64,000 nt of DNA, taken from positions 27,047,762-27,111,761 of the forward strand of contig NC_035447.2 of NCBI RefSeq assembly GCF_002127325.2, in the 5' to 3' direction. Numbering within the stretch: position 1 is the first letter of the stretch; every line of letters starts with the position of its first letter. This document shows positions 46,959 through 58,504 of the stretch, piece by piece. The stretch is from Helianthus annuus. Its lineage: Eukaryota > Streptophyta > Magnoliopsida > Asterales > Asteraceae. The position numbers were made by a program, and so were the translations under genes. The notes beneath the pieces are model-generated. The model did no database searches. It was not told the DNA's origin and worked only from the letters and a program-made list of their open reading frames with translations.

Positions 46959-47132
46959 GGAATCATGAAGCCATAGGATCATTCCATGTGTTATAAAGCT
47001 TGATCATTGTAACACCTCGTAAAATCATGTCCAATGATGTGTTGACACGTGTAATAAACCCTAATAAAGTCAAACGTTGACTATGAGGGTCTAATTTCGT
47101 CAAAATTAAAAAACTTGATTATAGAAGGACTG

Positions 47133-47830
47133 AAAGCGTCAACATGCTTAAAGTAAGCCTCTGAGTGACCTTATACGGTGTCCGTATTCTCAAATGAGCC
47201 ACTTGTTGGATGAGAGGAGTCGTTTGCGTAATTATTTGAAAGTTTGCGCAACGAAGGGTTAAAAGTGTCAACATGTTAATTCTTACCTCTGAGTGGCCTT
47301 TTAACAAACCGAGAGCTTCATAATGTTTGATTATATTCTCGGGAATGCCTAATATTGGCCATACAAGGCTTTTATGCCAATAAGTGAAGTTACGCGCAAG
47401 TTTGCGAGTTAGAGGGGTTAAAAGCGTCAACATGTTTAATTATACCTCCGAATGACCTTTTAACGAACCCAAAGTATTACGATGTGCAATCATCCTCTCG
47501 AGAATGCTTAATATGGGCTACATAGGGCTTTGATGCTATTAAATGATGATACGCGCAAGTTTATGCGTTAAAGGGACCAAAAGCGTCAACAAGCGAAACT
47601 ACGCTTTCGAGTGACCTTTTGAAAGAACCAGGAACTCCGTAATGCTCGGTCACGTTCTCGGGAATCCCTAATATGGGCTATGTAAGACCTTGACATTGTA
47701 AACAATGTTACGCACCACTTTATGCGTTAAAAGGATTAAACGCGTCAACTAGTGAAACTACGCGTTTGAGAGGTCTTTTGAACGAATCGGGAACTCCATT
47801 ATGGTCAGTCAAACTCCCGGGTGTGCCGAA
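47133..47830. repeat. G, five tandem repeats of about 158 bp
   Basis: AAGCGTCAAC or close variants occur at 47133, 47262, 47421, 47580 and 47738. Each is followed by a shared GAGTGACCTTTT-type block, CTCGGGAATGCC, TAATATGGGC and TACGCGCAAGTTTATGCG. The spacing is 129, then 159, 159 and 158 bp. The repeats sit in the presumed U3, upstream of the TATA box. Confidence 0.8.
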
Positions 47831-48370
47831 GATTGGCCACTAACACCTTCACACCTTATAATGAAGATATACATGAAATTAGAAAGTTATGTGCCAATTA
47901 TGTCAATTCTGAAAGTAAAGCATGCTTAATGAAGTCAGGGACTGATCTGGACATTTTCGAAAGTCTAAACGGGATTTAAAAAGAGTGCAAAGACTGATCT
48001 GATCATTCTGAAAGTTTAAAAGGGATTAACAACAATGCAGGGACTGATTTAGTCATTTTTGAAAGTTAAAAAGGCATTTAGAAAGCACAGGGACCAAAAT
48101 AGCCAACTGCCAAAGTATTTGCTGGGCTGGCACCGCTCGCGGGCCGCGTAATATTGGGCCTGGGGTGTTCGCGGGCCGCCAGAGCTCACATCTACAGCTT
48201 ATTTTTTTTTTATTTAATTGTTTTTGCTTGCTCTCCACTCCAAACCAATCCTAAACCATGTTAAACGACTCAAGGGGCCATTAGATGGTTTTTAACAGCT
48301 GGAATTACACCTGTTGTGATCTTAAAGACCCCTAAAACACATGTCAATCATCCATGAAATCCTTAAACAC

Positions 48371-48378
48371 TATAAATA
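48371..48378 (+). promoter_or_regulatory. G, TATA box
   Basis: TATAAATA within CACTATAAATAGGTG, about 190 bp downstream of two GCGGGCCGC-type palindromes (48136-48148 and 48169-48180). Confidence 0.6.
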
Positions 48379-50038
48379 GGTGTTCTTCCATCACATTCAT
48401 TTGCACCATTTCATTTCTATCTTCCTTCTCTCAAATTCTGGAGGTTCCTGACCAAAAAGGAAACTCATTTTAGTAGAAAAGATTGCTAGGACCCTTTGTA
48501 AGTGTCTTAGCCCCCTCTTTAGTTCAGTTTTGTTATTAAAAACCGAAAAGTCAAAGTTATCGTAAAATGACTTTGACCTTCGGTTTAACCTCAAATGGTC
48601 CAGCCATTATTCGAGGCGAATATGCCCATGTGACCATGATTAGGTAGGTGTTAATCCCTTAAAAGGGCACCTCCTAATTTTCTCGTTTGCTTAGTTAATT
48701 ATCGGGTCAAACTATTTAGTTAAAAAGTCAAACTAGTCAAGTTTTTAAATAAAAGTATAATCTGATAAAACAGAAGGTATAAGCTATATTTTATCACTTA
48801 AATAACTTGGTAAATAATATTAGAACATGTCTAAACGTGTTCAACCAGACAATTCTGAGTTTAGGGTCGGTTCGCAACCGAAAGTCGCAAAAGCTTGACG
48901 TTTGCTTTGAGTTTCAGTTCTGACCCAATCTAACTTAAATCCTTTATGTTTTAAGCTTCCATTAGGACCGTATTATGTTGTAGTATAACCCTCTAAGGTT
49001 ATATTACCTGCTCATTAGTATTCTGAATTATTTGCTAGTTTTCGTTATTATGCTTATAAATGCCCATTATGCCCTTATGTTATAAAAACAAGATTTTTGA
49101 AAATGTGAGAGGACAAAAAGCTTTATTACTGATATATAAGTATGTCACAAAAATTTGACATCAGTTTCTGGTCTCAAATTAAAGTTATGCAAGATATCAT
49201 AAAATGAAACTTTTTGTTAATTAAATTGCATTTTTAGCATAAATCATATTTAAGCCCAATTTTTGGCACCAAACTTATTACCCACTGATATGATATAATT
49301 TTTAGGGATTTTTGGAAATTTTTGTCAGATTTTATACTGACCATAACATAGAGTTCTAGCATGAATTCGGTAATTGATGATAATGCCCTTTTCATTAATA
49401 AAATGAGATTCACATATCATTTACACGCCAAACCTTTTTCTATTGACTTGATATGAAAAATAAAAATATTTTAAACATTCAAGGCTGTCCAAAATCTCAG
49501 AATCACATAAACATCTTAAATATCGTCAATTAGCGATTTTTACGCTAATAAGGTGCATAGTATGGTTTAAGACCATAATTAGCACCCAAGACTTGTTACC
49601 TACTGAATTTATAAGTAAATTTTAACATTATTACAGTAGGTATAAGTCATGAACTCAGATTTCCAAAAATGTCCTTGAAAGCATATGTGAAATGACCAAA
49701 ATACCCTTTCGGGGCATAGTTTGGCCATAAATGGTAAACCACACCTATGAATGATATCTTACTGTTATAACAACATAAAATAAATATTTTTACTGATTAC
49801 TTAAGACCAGAATATCAGTTTCCTATAAAACCTCTTTTATAAAGGGTAAAATGACCAAAACGCCCCTATGGGACTTAAATTGGTTTTAAATACTTTTTGG
49901 GCATATATGTTAACATCCTACTGATGTATTAACATATTTTGAGCATAATAACATATGAGACTTGTATATGGTTCATTTGGTTACCTGTTATGCATTTACG
50001 CGTTCGGATCAGTTTACGTAACTAGTTTACGTAAGTAG

Positions 50039-50460
50039 ATTTAAAATCGTTGAACTATGCACACCCGTTACAGTGTGTTAATGCGAAGAAATTAACCAGA
50101 AACATAAAACGTAGAAAATAATAACTTAGTCGATCTAGGACTCGCCCGTCGCAACGAACTTGTCAAAAGGGAAAAACGGACTCGTTGCGACGGGTCTATC
50201 AAATATGAAAAAATAGAGCAAAAAACGTTGAACCTCACATGCACGCTACGACGTGTTAACTCGCAAAATTTAGAACGAAACGTAAACCTTGCGAAAGATA
50301 AAAAGTACGGGAGGACCAAAGTTGTAAATAATAAAGTGTTGTGTTAAATTATAAAAGATAGAAAACTTTGGGTTAAAAGTAAAAAAAAAATTAAAAGGGG
50401 TTAAAATACAAAATATGAAAATGTTTGGATTAAAAGTGAAAAATCAAAGTTTTTTTTTTT
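50039..50460. repeat. direct repeat copy 1
   Basis: It is matched by 51305-51725 in the same orientation, clearly above 80% by eye. Shared landmarks are ATCGTTGAAC.ATGCACACCCGTTACAGTGT, AATAATAACTTAG, a CGTTGCGACGGGTCT block, ACGTTGAACCTCACATGCACGCTA and a terminal T-run. No coding frame is convincing. Confidence 0.75.
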
Positions 50461-51304
50461 TGTAAAACTTCCCAAACTTGGGGTACAACACCATAATGCA
50501 ACAAAAAGTTGCTAATTTATATTTATAACTAGGGTTAAGACCCGCCCGCGTTGCGGCGCGGGTACATCGTAAATATTGAATGGATTAGTCCAAACGTTAT
50601 ATGATGCATTAACCATATGAAAACACATATTTCGACATATCCAGTTGAACTCAGTGTAACCTGTATAAGCATTGTGATTGGATCAAACGTAAAGTAAATG
50701 GAATTCATATCGAACAATCATAACGTATTATATGTGACCCAACTCATACACAGAAAACGTAACAGGTATGAAGGAAAATATGCACATGTAATCGAAAGGG
50801 ATTAATTAGAGCTTTCGAAAAAAAAGGGAGAAAAAAAAACCATAATTTGACTCCACTCGGTTCGAAACAAACTTTACGAAACATACATAAAATAAACACG
50901 AAAACATATTATATTTGAACTAAATCATTTCCCAAAAAAGTTTACCTCAAAACGTAGAACAACTTGAATTTATACCAAAACGTACGTAAAAATATGCACG
51001 TAAAAATGGTTTCTTTAAACGAAAACGTATTATATTTGACCTGACTCGTCTATAAAAAAGTTTATGTCGGAATATAGAACAAATCATGTTTATACATACC
51101 GGTACACAAATATGCACACAAAAATTAGTTTTTAAGTAAATGAAGAATAGGGGTAAACCGAAAGAAAATATTAGTAAAAAATTTAATAGGTTAAAAACGT
51201 TCGTAAAACCGTGCCAAGTAGTACCAATGCCACAACGACATCGACTCTCAACATCGTAAAAATAAAATAGATAAAATGGTAAAAATTACAAAGAACGAAA
51301 GTAG
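50461..51304. other. AT-rich spacer between direct repeats
   Basis: No gene is recognised. It starts with GACCCGCCCGCGTTGCGGCGCGGGT (in part) near 50540, a GC-rich word also seen in both direct repeats. It then has internally repetitive phrases ATATTTGACC..ACTCGTC and TATGCAC.TAAAAAT at about 50920-51130. Confidence 0.5.
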
Positions 51305-51725
51305 ACTAAAATCGTTGAACCATGCACACCCGTTACAGTGTCTTAATGTGAAGAAATTAAGCGGAAACGTAAAATGTAGAAAATAATAACTTAGTTTATC
51401 TACGACCCGCCCGTTGCGACGAACTTTACAAAAGGGGAAAAATGGACGCGTTGCGACGGGTCTGTCAAATATGAAAAAAATAGAGCAAAAACGTTGAACC
51501 TCACATGCACGCTATGACATGTTAACTCGCAAAATTTAGAACGAAACGTAAAACGAAAAACTTGCAAAAGATAAAAAGTATGGGGGACCAAAGTTGTAAA
51601 TAATAAAGTGTTGTGTTAAATTATAAAAGATGGAAAACTTAGAGTTAAAAGTAAAAAAAAGGGGTTAAAATGTAAAAGATAAAACTTTTAGGTTGAAAGT
51701 GGAAAATTAAGTTTTTTTTTTTTTG
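51305..51725. repeat. direct repeat copy 2
   Basis: Partner of 50039-50460, offset about 1266 bp. It ends in a long T-run near 51712-51725. Confidence 0.75.
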
Positions 51726-53339
51726 AAAAACTCCCCAAGCACAAGTTACAAGTGCTAATGCATCAAAAACTTTATGGAAATGTATAAAGAAAGATGTTTT
51801 TTTTTTTTGAACGGTGTATAAAGAAAGATGTATCTAGGTGACTTTAAGCGGAAAAAAACTCGTTTTTAGTGATAATTTATCATTTACAATTAAATTTTGT
51901 ACTTTATTTTTATATCATTTTTTTAAAATAGTATCATTTGTGTTTAAAACTAATGAGTTTTATATTTAATGTTTGAAAATCCTACACATTTTATCCTTTA
52001 GGCCTTACCTAATTAGATTTTTTTTTTTAAATTAAGTCACTCAATGGTAAGTTTTAAAAACTATTTTATATATATTTGGTTGGAATGTTATATTTATTAA
52101 TTGGCTTGTATATGTGTGACATTTCTATTTTCTATATTAAAATAAAGTATATAAAAAAACTTATATTATTAGACGGGTAGATTACGGGTAAGTTGAATGT
52201 TAGAAATATGAAGTACCTAGACGGGCCTAGGAACCGTTTAATAATTAAATTATAAAAATACATTATATTTGAACCTACTCTGTTTTTAATGAAACTTGGT
52301 TCAAAATGTAGATACAAATATTCTTGTGCTAAAGACATATTCATTGTTTTATAGAACGTTATATTCTAGAAGTTATAAGCGTCAAATAAATAAAGCAGTT
52401 TCTTTATAATGTTTAATAATATGGAAATATGCTAAAATCAAATTGTTTTAAATCATTTCGATATTAAGATGGTGCTTGTACGTGAGTATAATCTTATGTA
52501 TGATACAAAATGACTTTGTCATAATTTTATACTTGTTTTTAAACTAGTGAAATTCTCGCGCTACACGACAGGGAATTCAATCGTTATCGATTTTTTTCAT
52601 TTTGTAACGGGATTAATATGGTACCGACACTCAGCATAACAAAGAAAAGAAAAAAACAAAAAGAATGTCGTGCCATGACAAAAAACTATATCCACACATA
52701 AAAAATACGTTACGTCTAGTAAGGTTTAATCCGCGCGACACTGTAACAAAAAGGTATGTTAACAAGATGTATGTTTTAAAAGATTTGATTGTAAAAATAA
52801 CAAATTTGAAAGCAGAAAAAACAACATAAAAGTAAAAGTGAAAAAAGAAAAAAATTGATTATACATTCAAATTCAAATTCAAAATATATGAAATCACAAA
52901 TTTTATTTATATAATATTGATTGTACATTCAAAATATATAAATGTAAAAATAATTAAAAAAATGGAAGGAGTGACACGGTGCCAAGTGGGCACGGTACAA
53001 GATGTGATTTTGATAAGAATCCTAGATAAGCACAAACACAAATAGACATAGACGATTATACTGATTTCCTAAAAAAGAAGGTTCGTGCTTATTCAATATC
53101 CATTCAATAATTCATTCAATAATTCATAACCACAATAATTCTTGTTTGCTTTTAACAGCCCTAAAGAAGCTTTGATAATTTGTTTATCTATTTTTAATTT
53201 TTTATACATTAATTTACAGTTTACAAAACAAATAAAAAACCATAGCGAAAAGTATGTGGCAAAGAGATATGACCCTTTTTTTGTCGTTAAACCCGTAGCA
53301 AATAGGATTCTTCCTTTTTTTTTACAGCCAACGAAATAA
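51726..53339. other. AT-rich intergenic DNA
   Basis: No ORF or terminal repeat was identified. Around 52540-52760 are two fragments of a dispersed repeat type (CTAGTGAAATTCTCGCGCTACACGAC and CCGCGCGACACTGTAAC) comparable to the GC-rich words of the preceding direct repeats. Confidence 0.5.
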
Positions 53340-53590
53340 AATTCCGGTTATCAGGTTAACTCAATGGCAAAAAGCGACCCCATACGTTCGCGACCGTAGA
53401 CAGTGCTGGATGGTCCAAACCCACCATCACCAATTCTGGGGAAAACCCGCCACCCGAAAATTCACTACAGTAAAACCCGGTTAGAATCAGATTCGAACTT
53501 GAGATCTTTGGCTCATTAGCTAGCAAATTTGAACTCATATCATATGTATCGGGGTAATCATCGAAGCCACTAGAGCATAAGGCCATGAGC
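53340..53590 (-). repeat. possible SINE-like sequence
   Basis: On the minus strand there is CTCTAGTGGCTTCG and, farther on, AAGTTCGAATCTGAT, resembling the A and B boxes of a tRNA-derived RNA polymerase III promoter. The interval is longer than usual and I see no clear poly(A) tail or target duplication. The call is tentative. Confidence 0.3.
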
Positions 53591-54516
53591 GATGAGCTGA
53601 TTTGCTACGAACCTTATTTGTAGCCAAACTAGTTTTTGCCCTGTCTGCGTTGCGGGGCACTAAGCCGAATATTCCTCTCTCATAACATGTTCGTCTGTGT
53701 TTCGGTTACTTGTACATACTACTCATAACACGATCTCAAAAAATAATTACATCGAGTCAACCTAACCAATTAAAACAAACATTACCATACTTTTGCTAAA
53801 AAAACTAAAACGGTGTAAAAACTACCGCTTAGCACGAATAAAAAATACACTGAGCCAACCAATTAAAACAAAATACTACCATAGTTTTGTCAAAAAAGAA
53901 ACTAAAACGATAACATGTCTGTAATTTTACATTGGGAGCAAAATCGTAATTTGACAAGAAAAAAAACAAAAACAATGGCAAAACTATATATTTGAACCGA
54001 TGGCAAAATCGTAGTTTAGCTAGAAGAGGAAAAAACAAAACTAATGACAAAACTGTAAATTTGAACGGAGCAAAATTATAATTTAGCTAAATCAATAGAG
54101 AAGTATTAGGCAGCTGATAGTATTCCCCGTTCATGTGTTTTGTAGTATATAGAATAGAATAGAATGATTTTGCTATAGATTCAGCCGTAAGATATAAATA
54201 AATATATAGTAATGTCTTCTGTTCATTATCCTTTTGTTAACTGTGCACAAATTAGAATACTAGATTATATTAGAGTTCGAGTTTTCTATCTTTATTTTTA
54301 CAATTTTATTATCAATTTAAAATAATCCTAAAGCACTTGGTGTATTTTATAAAATTTGTCTAAAACCGTTATTTTGACATAACTTAATGTATTTTAATTG
54401 TACACATAAGCATTACAATAGGGTGTTAATATTCAGACACTCATCCCATCTATCCCTCTATATATATAGATATATAAAGGGAGATGGATTGGAAATGATG
54501 TGGCAATAAGAACTTA
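53591..54516. other. noncoding AT-rich DNA with degenerate tandem
   Basis: Between about 53880 and 54090, units of roughly 70 bp share GGCAAAACTGTAAATTTGAACC and GCAAAATCGTAATTTAGCTAGA. A short GC-rich word CTGTCTGCGTTGCGGGGCAC lies near 53642. The rest shows nothing identifiable. Confidence 0.45.
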
Positions 54517-54757
54517 GAGCATTCACATCCTAACCATCAAATTATGTGAGGATGAGTTTTTATATTATAAAGGGTATAAAAAGTGGTTGTGAGTAGAGAA
54601 GAGAAAAAATGTTACTGTTCATCTGTATATTTGGGGGGACACTGTTCACCCGTTATAATTTTTTAATATATTTTGTTTTTAGTGGAAATATATTGATATA
54701 GGAGTTGTTTTTTTAGTGGAATGTATGTATAATTTGATGGTTTGGATGTGAATGCTC
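54517..54757. mobile_element. Tourist-like MITE (PIF/Harbinger type)
   Basis: A 241-bp element with inverted ends GAGCATTCACATCC(T/A)AACC, matching over about 29 bp with one mismatch, flanked by TTA on both sides (54514-54516 and 54758-54760). The TTA duplication and absence of coding sequence are typical of Tourist MITEs moved by PIF/Harbinger transposases. Confidence 0.85.
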
Positions 54758-54760
54758 TTA

Positions 54761-54957
54761 GGGATGTGAGAATAGAATAAGTCTTATCATACAAGTCACA
54801 GCTTTGTTAGACATCTTCAATATGGGTTTGTCAATCCCTCGAACGCCAATGTGAAGAAAGGGATGTGAGAATAGAATAAGCCTTATAATACACGTCACAG
54901 CTTTGTTAGACATCTTCAATATGGGTTTATCAATCCCTCAAACGCCGATGTGAAGAA
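54761..54957. repeat. tandem duplication, two units of about 98 bp
   Basis: Both units run from GGGATGTGAGAATAGAATAAG through CACAGCTTTGTTAGACATC to CGCC.ATGTGAAGAA, with few differences. The repeat starts immediately after the MITE's right TTA. No coding match is recognised. Confidence 0.8.
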
Positions 54958-55541
54958 AAGAGGGAGGCCATGCAGCATACATGGTAGAGAGACGGAGACT
55001 ACATGGTCCTTGCCTACGAATGTTTGAGGCACCCGCCAATGGCGTATGCATAATTTTTTGACGGGGGCACAAATTGATTGGGTTAAAACAAGTCGGGTCA
55101 AAAATGGGTCGGGTTAAACCAGTACATACTTGTCCACTTAATGTTATTGTTAAATCATCAAAATACAGAAACTATTGATATTAAGAGTACGAAGATTGAA
55201 TTCATCTAAATAAGATTTATTCACTCGATTATAATTTTAGATGCAAAATAGTTGCTTTATTAATTTCAAAGTAGATAAATAATTATCAAATTAGAAATTT
55301 ACTAAATAGATATAGTAAGTGCTAAAAGAGAAATATTCACGAAAATGATGATATTGATAAGGACTTTATTATTCTTAATCAAGTAATTCAAGGTTATTTA
55401 GTGCAATCTAGTTAATTAAACTCTTAAATTAACTTTACGCCCAACAAATTAAATTGCCCTCATGACTACAATTTGAAATACAAATCCATTTAGATAACCA
55501 TCATTTGTTAGTACCAACTTCCACGTCAGAACCAGACCATG
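54958..55541. other. intergenic DNA, nothing identifiable
   Basis: It contains a short phrase near 55060-55110 (TTTTTTGACGGGGGCAC, GGGTCGGGTTAAACC) of the type found in dispersed plant repeats, but no borders are visible. Confidence 0.4.
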
Positions 55542-55878
55542 TGTACTGGTAATGCCCCTACCTTTGGGCTTTTTGTGCCATTTGGCAGCTAAGTCAGGAA
55601 TGGGCATTATGGGGCGTTTTCTAAAATGGAGGTAGTGGGCATTGTGGGGCATTATGTTAAAAGAGGTGTAATAAAATTAAATAAAAAAAACCATCAAAAA
55701 ATCTTATTGGACAAACAAAAAGAAGATCAAGGGTGATTAGTCAAAACCAATGAAGCAATGCGTGGAAAAAAGCACGCCAAATGCAATTTTTTTTTGAAAA
55801 AAACGCCCCCGGGGGTGGAAGATGGGCGTTGTGGGGCGTTTTTTAGGGGAAAACGCCCAAAAAAAAACCCTCCAGTAC
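55542..55878. mobile_element. possible MITE
   Basis: Short inverted ends GTACTGG and CCAGTAC bracket a sequence with repeated words GGGCATTATGGGGCG and GGGCGTTGTGGGGCG and a C-run/G-run hairpin near 55802-55816. No clear target duplication was found, so the boundaries are provisional. Confidence 0.35.
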
Positions 55879-56974
55879 GGGTGTTCTCAAAATACTAATT
55901 AAATGGAGCACTTCAAATTTGATACACAACCTATAAACTCCAAGGTATGAGGTGGATCGATATCGAGTAGTGTTTAGCATGATGTCTTCAATATACATTC
56001 GTAGTTGAAAAAGGACATACATATATCAACAAACGACGCCCATGTTGAAATGGAAAAGTTATCACATGTTGAATGAGAGACAACTATCACTTCTTTCTAT
56101 GTCTAGTGGTGCATTTCATTTCATTTCATTTATATTACGAGAGAAAGTATTTTTTTTTAATTAGATTGAGAACACATATAATATAGAAAATTTTAAAAAT
56201 AATGTGCTATACATATACTATTATTTTCTCTGGTCAATCAATATTTGGTTGATTACTTTTTTTTTATTTTTACAATACAGATACAGTTTTCAGTGGATGA
56301 GATTGAAAAAAAATCAGTAGGTGTCGGACTCTTAAAAATCCAATATATTACACTATAAAAAAAGATTTCAGAAATTTTGGTTAAAATCAACACTACATGC
56401 GAAAAATCAGGTGGAACCGAGGCACCCCGTGCCACCAAAAAGCTTCACCAGTGACAGTTTTAGTATATTATATACATCTGGTTGTTGAACAAAAACGAAC
56501 AACAAATATAAGACTCTTGCCTGGTGGTCGCGACACTTCTCTTCCACCCGCATGGCAAGCCTTGAGTCTCCCCCTCCCCGATAGGTTCCGTGGGTTTTGT
56601 AGGGTTTTTTTCTTTTTATTTAACTGGAAGCTTGTTTTCTGTATTTTTCTTTGAATTTTTTTCCTTTTATTATTAAACCATAACAATTTTTGTCTTTTGT
56701 TTATATTTCATTTTTTTCTTTTAGATTCTAAAATGTTAAATTCAATATTATTATTTGAGTTTCTTTTTTCTTATTTTTTTCCTTTAATTATTTAGGCATT
56801 CTTTTACCGTTATCAAAATGTTTTTTAAAAGTCTAATTTTCATATTTTTGTTAGTGTTAATATTTTTCTTAAAGTAAAATCATATTTTATTAATACTAAT
56901 TTTTTAACAAACTAGATATTAACATGCTAAATTTGTGCTGGTCACAATCGTACATTGTATCTTTTGGTTGTTGA
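55879..56974. other. AT-rich intergenic DNA
   Basis: No gene or element is recognised. The stretch 56400-56600 is less AT-rich and holds short open frames without family resemblance. Confidence 0.45.
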
Positions 56975-57142
56975 TTTTTTAAAGAGTAAAGTGCAATTTG
57001 TCAACCTGTGGTTTGGCCCAGATTGCATAATGACACTCTACTTTTCAGTTTTTGCCAAATGACACCTTGAGGTGGACATTTCATCACTCTGACACCAGAA
57101 CGTTAATGTGTGGTTAAAAACTATGTGAAAAGACAATGATAC

Positions 57143-57860
57143 CTGTTGAACCTATAAAAGAACAGATGATATTTGAAAGCCAAAACATGACCTCTTGATT
57201 AAGAGATAAACAGTTGATGAAGCATTCTCCACCCAAAGATAATGAATCTTGAACATTAATCAGAACATCTGTTTGAAGACATTCAAAGATCTATTTGAAG
57301 CCTTGGAACCATTGTTGAAGAAGAAAAAATCGTTGTTCAAAGCCAAAGCTCTGTTGAAGCAAAACACTGATCATGAAGACCAAACATCTGTTGTGGCCAA
57401 ACAAATGTTTGATACAAGCCAACAACATATTGAAGAACATGTTTCCCAATGTAACAATACTTAGCTTAGAACAGACTTTTCATGTAATAGAACAGATGTT
57501 AGATCTTCGCAGATGTTTGCTAATACTTGTGGAATCTTTTATGTTAGGAATGTTAGATGTCACAATCAAGGTGACGCCAACTGATTGCAAACCGACATTT
57601 TGTACTTAGCATAAATAGATCTCACATGTTAGAGATCTATTTATCACTTCATTCATTTCTTTTGTATGAATAGATTTGTGAGTGATCAGGCCGGGGGAGG
57701 GGGGATTAATGTACTGTAATTGTAATCTCTAGATTTCACTATAAAAACAGTTTTGATATATCTTCCTGCTTGTGTATTTACTTTATTTGAGTTACAATTT
57801 ACAAATTGTTTGTTCTTCATGTCTTAAATACACAAGTTTTATAGACTCAGATCCTTCAAC
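57143..57860 (+). repeat. possible nested solo LTR inside the Pack-MULE
   Basis: It starts TGTTGAACC, has TATAAAAAC at about 57741, and reaches CCTTCAAC near 57860, with the TGTTGAA/TTCAAC ends seen in many Copia LTRs. No clean target duplication was found. It could instead be captured promoter DNA. Confidence 0.3.
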
Positions 57861-58225
57861 CCTTTTACAGTCGCATTATGACACCCCATGGTTATATCAC
57901 TATAACGATTTGAAACCACCTCCATCATCACCATCACCCCCATCACCCACCACCATTATCCTCATCACCAAGCCCATGCCCACATGCTCATAGACCCCAA
58001 TTCACACTCTCCCCATTTTAGGCCTGCAAATCACCAATAAAGCTTCCCCCTTATAATCATTATAAAAACAAAGCATGCACACCATTTGTTTGTTTAAATT
58101 CCTCAATGAATATTTTTAAAACTATTTCATACCCTCCATGCCCCCTTCCACTGACCATAAACCACCAGCATTATCTCACTAAATTAAGATTTGAGGGTGG
58201 TAAACTCTTGTTCAAAAGGATAACA

Positions 58226-58451
58226 ATGGCCGATGTAATGCTTCTATTGCTTGTACTGTGTGCTTTCATGGTGGTTAACTAATCTAATTGGTTGAATCTG
58301 ACAAAATCTTGAAGTTTCCTGGAAAACCAACAGTTGCATTTCAACAATTTTTAGGTTATGTAACTATAGATGCAATGAAAAAGGTAGCACTTTTCTACTA
58401 TTTTGTTGAAGCTGAGGTTGATCTATTTTCAAAGCCATTGGTTGAATGGAG
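58226..58451 (+). pseudogene. captured serine carboxypeptidase-like (SCPL) exon 1 fragment
   Basis: The ATG at 58226 gives a hydrophobic signal-peptide-like start (MADVMLLLLVLCAFMVVN) ending in TAA at 58280-58282. In another frame from 58288, the peptide contains FPGKPTVAFQQFLGYVTID, ALFYYFVEAE and SKPLVEW, then GTAAG at 58452, like an exon end. This matches the N-terminus of plant SCPL proteins (LPGQP, QYAGYV, LFYYFVEA, KPLVLWLNGG). The catalytic Ser, Asp and His would lie downstream and are absent. The frameshift and lost WLNGG motif mark it as non-functional. SCPL enzymes are secreted or vacuolar hydrolases or acyltransferases. Confidence 0.78.
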
Positions 58452-58504
58452 GTAAGAAAATAAGATAAAAACCAAACCTTGTTCAAGAATGATGAAAATA
58501 AATA

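Larger units (their letters stand above)
27076..47007 (-). mobile_element. element C: gag-only gypsy retrotransposon (TR-GAG type)
   Basis: Left LTR 27076-27566 plus 37806-40307 (split by D), interior 40308-44546, right LTR 44547-47007 (truncated). The primer site at 44527-44539 and purine tract at 40308-40321 set it on the minus strand. The interior codes for Gag alone; the remaining 2.6 kb before the 3' LTR is noncoding and tandemly repeated. This organisation matches the non-autonomous TR-GAG class described in plants. LTRs differ by several percent and gag has one nonsense codon, so it is older than D. It sits within E's right LTR. Confidence 0.82.
44547..47007 (-). repeat. C, right (5') LTR, truncated
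   Basis: It aligns with 27076-27566 and 37806-39440 and then stops at TTGATCAT (47007), where G begins with TGTAAC. About 0.9 kb of U3 (39440-40307 in the other copy) is absent. Relative to the left LTR it carries an extra segment at about 45275-45650 that starts with a degenerate AGTTCA tandem. Confidence 0.88.
47008..50038 (+). mobile_element. G: gypsy LTR-like sequence, right end undefined
   Basis: It starts TGTAACACCTCG immediately after the truncated C LTR. It shows an LTR-like order: tandem repeats (47133-47830), GC palindromes (48136-48180), TATAAATAGG at 48371, a CT-rich leader, and GGACCCTTTGTAAGTGTC near 48490. The leader resembles the corresponding part of the C-type LTR at about 14735. 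No primer site, coding interior or second copy is found, and C's missing U3 does not resume, so it is a solo or truncated LTR. The end near 50038 is where a different repeat begins. Confidence 0.55.

Noticed and set aside
50707..50720. Possible right end of G with ATCAT duplication (ACAATCAT)
   Set aside because: The sequence after ATCAT does not continue C's LTR as required, so the five-base match is taken as coincidence.
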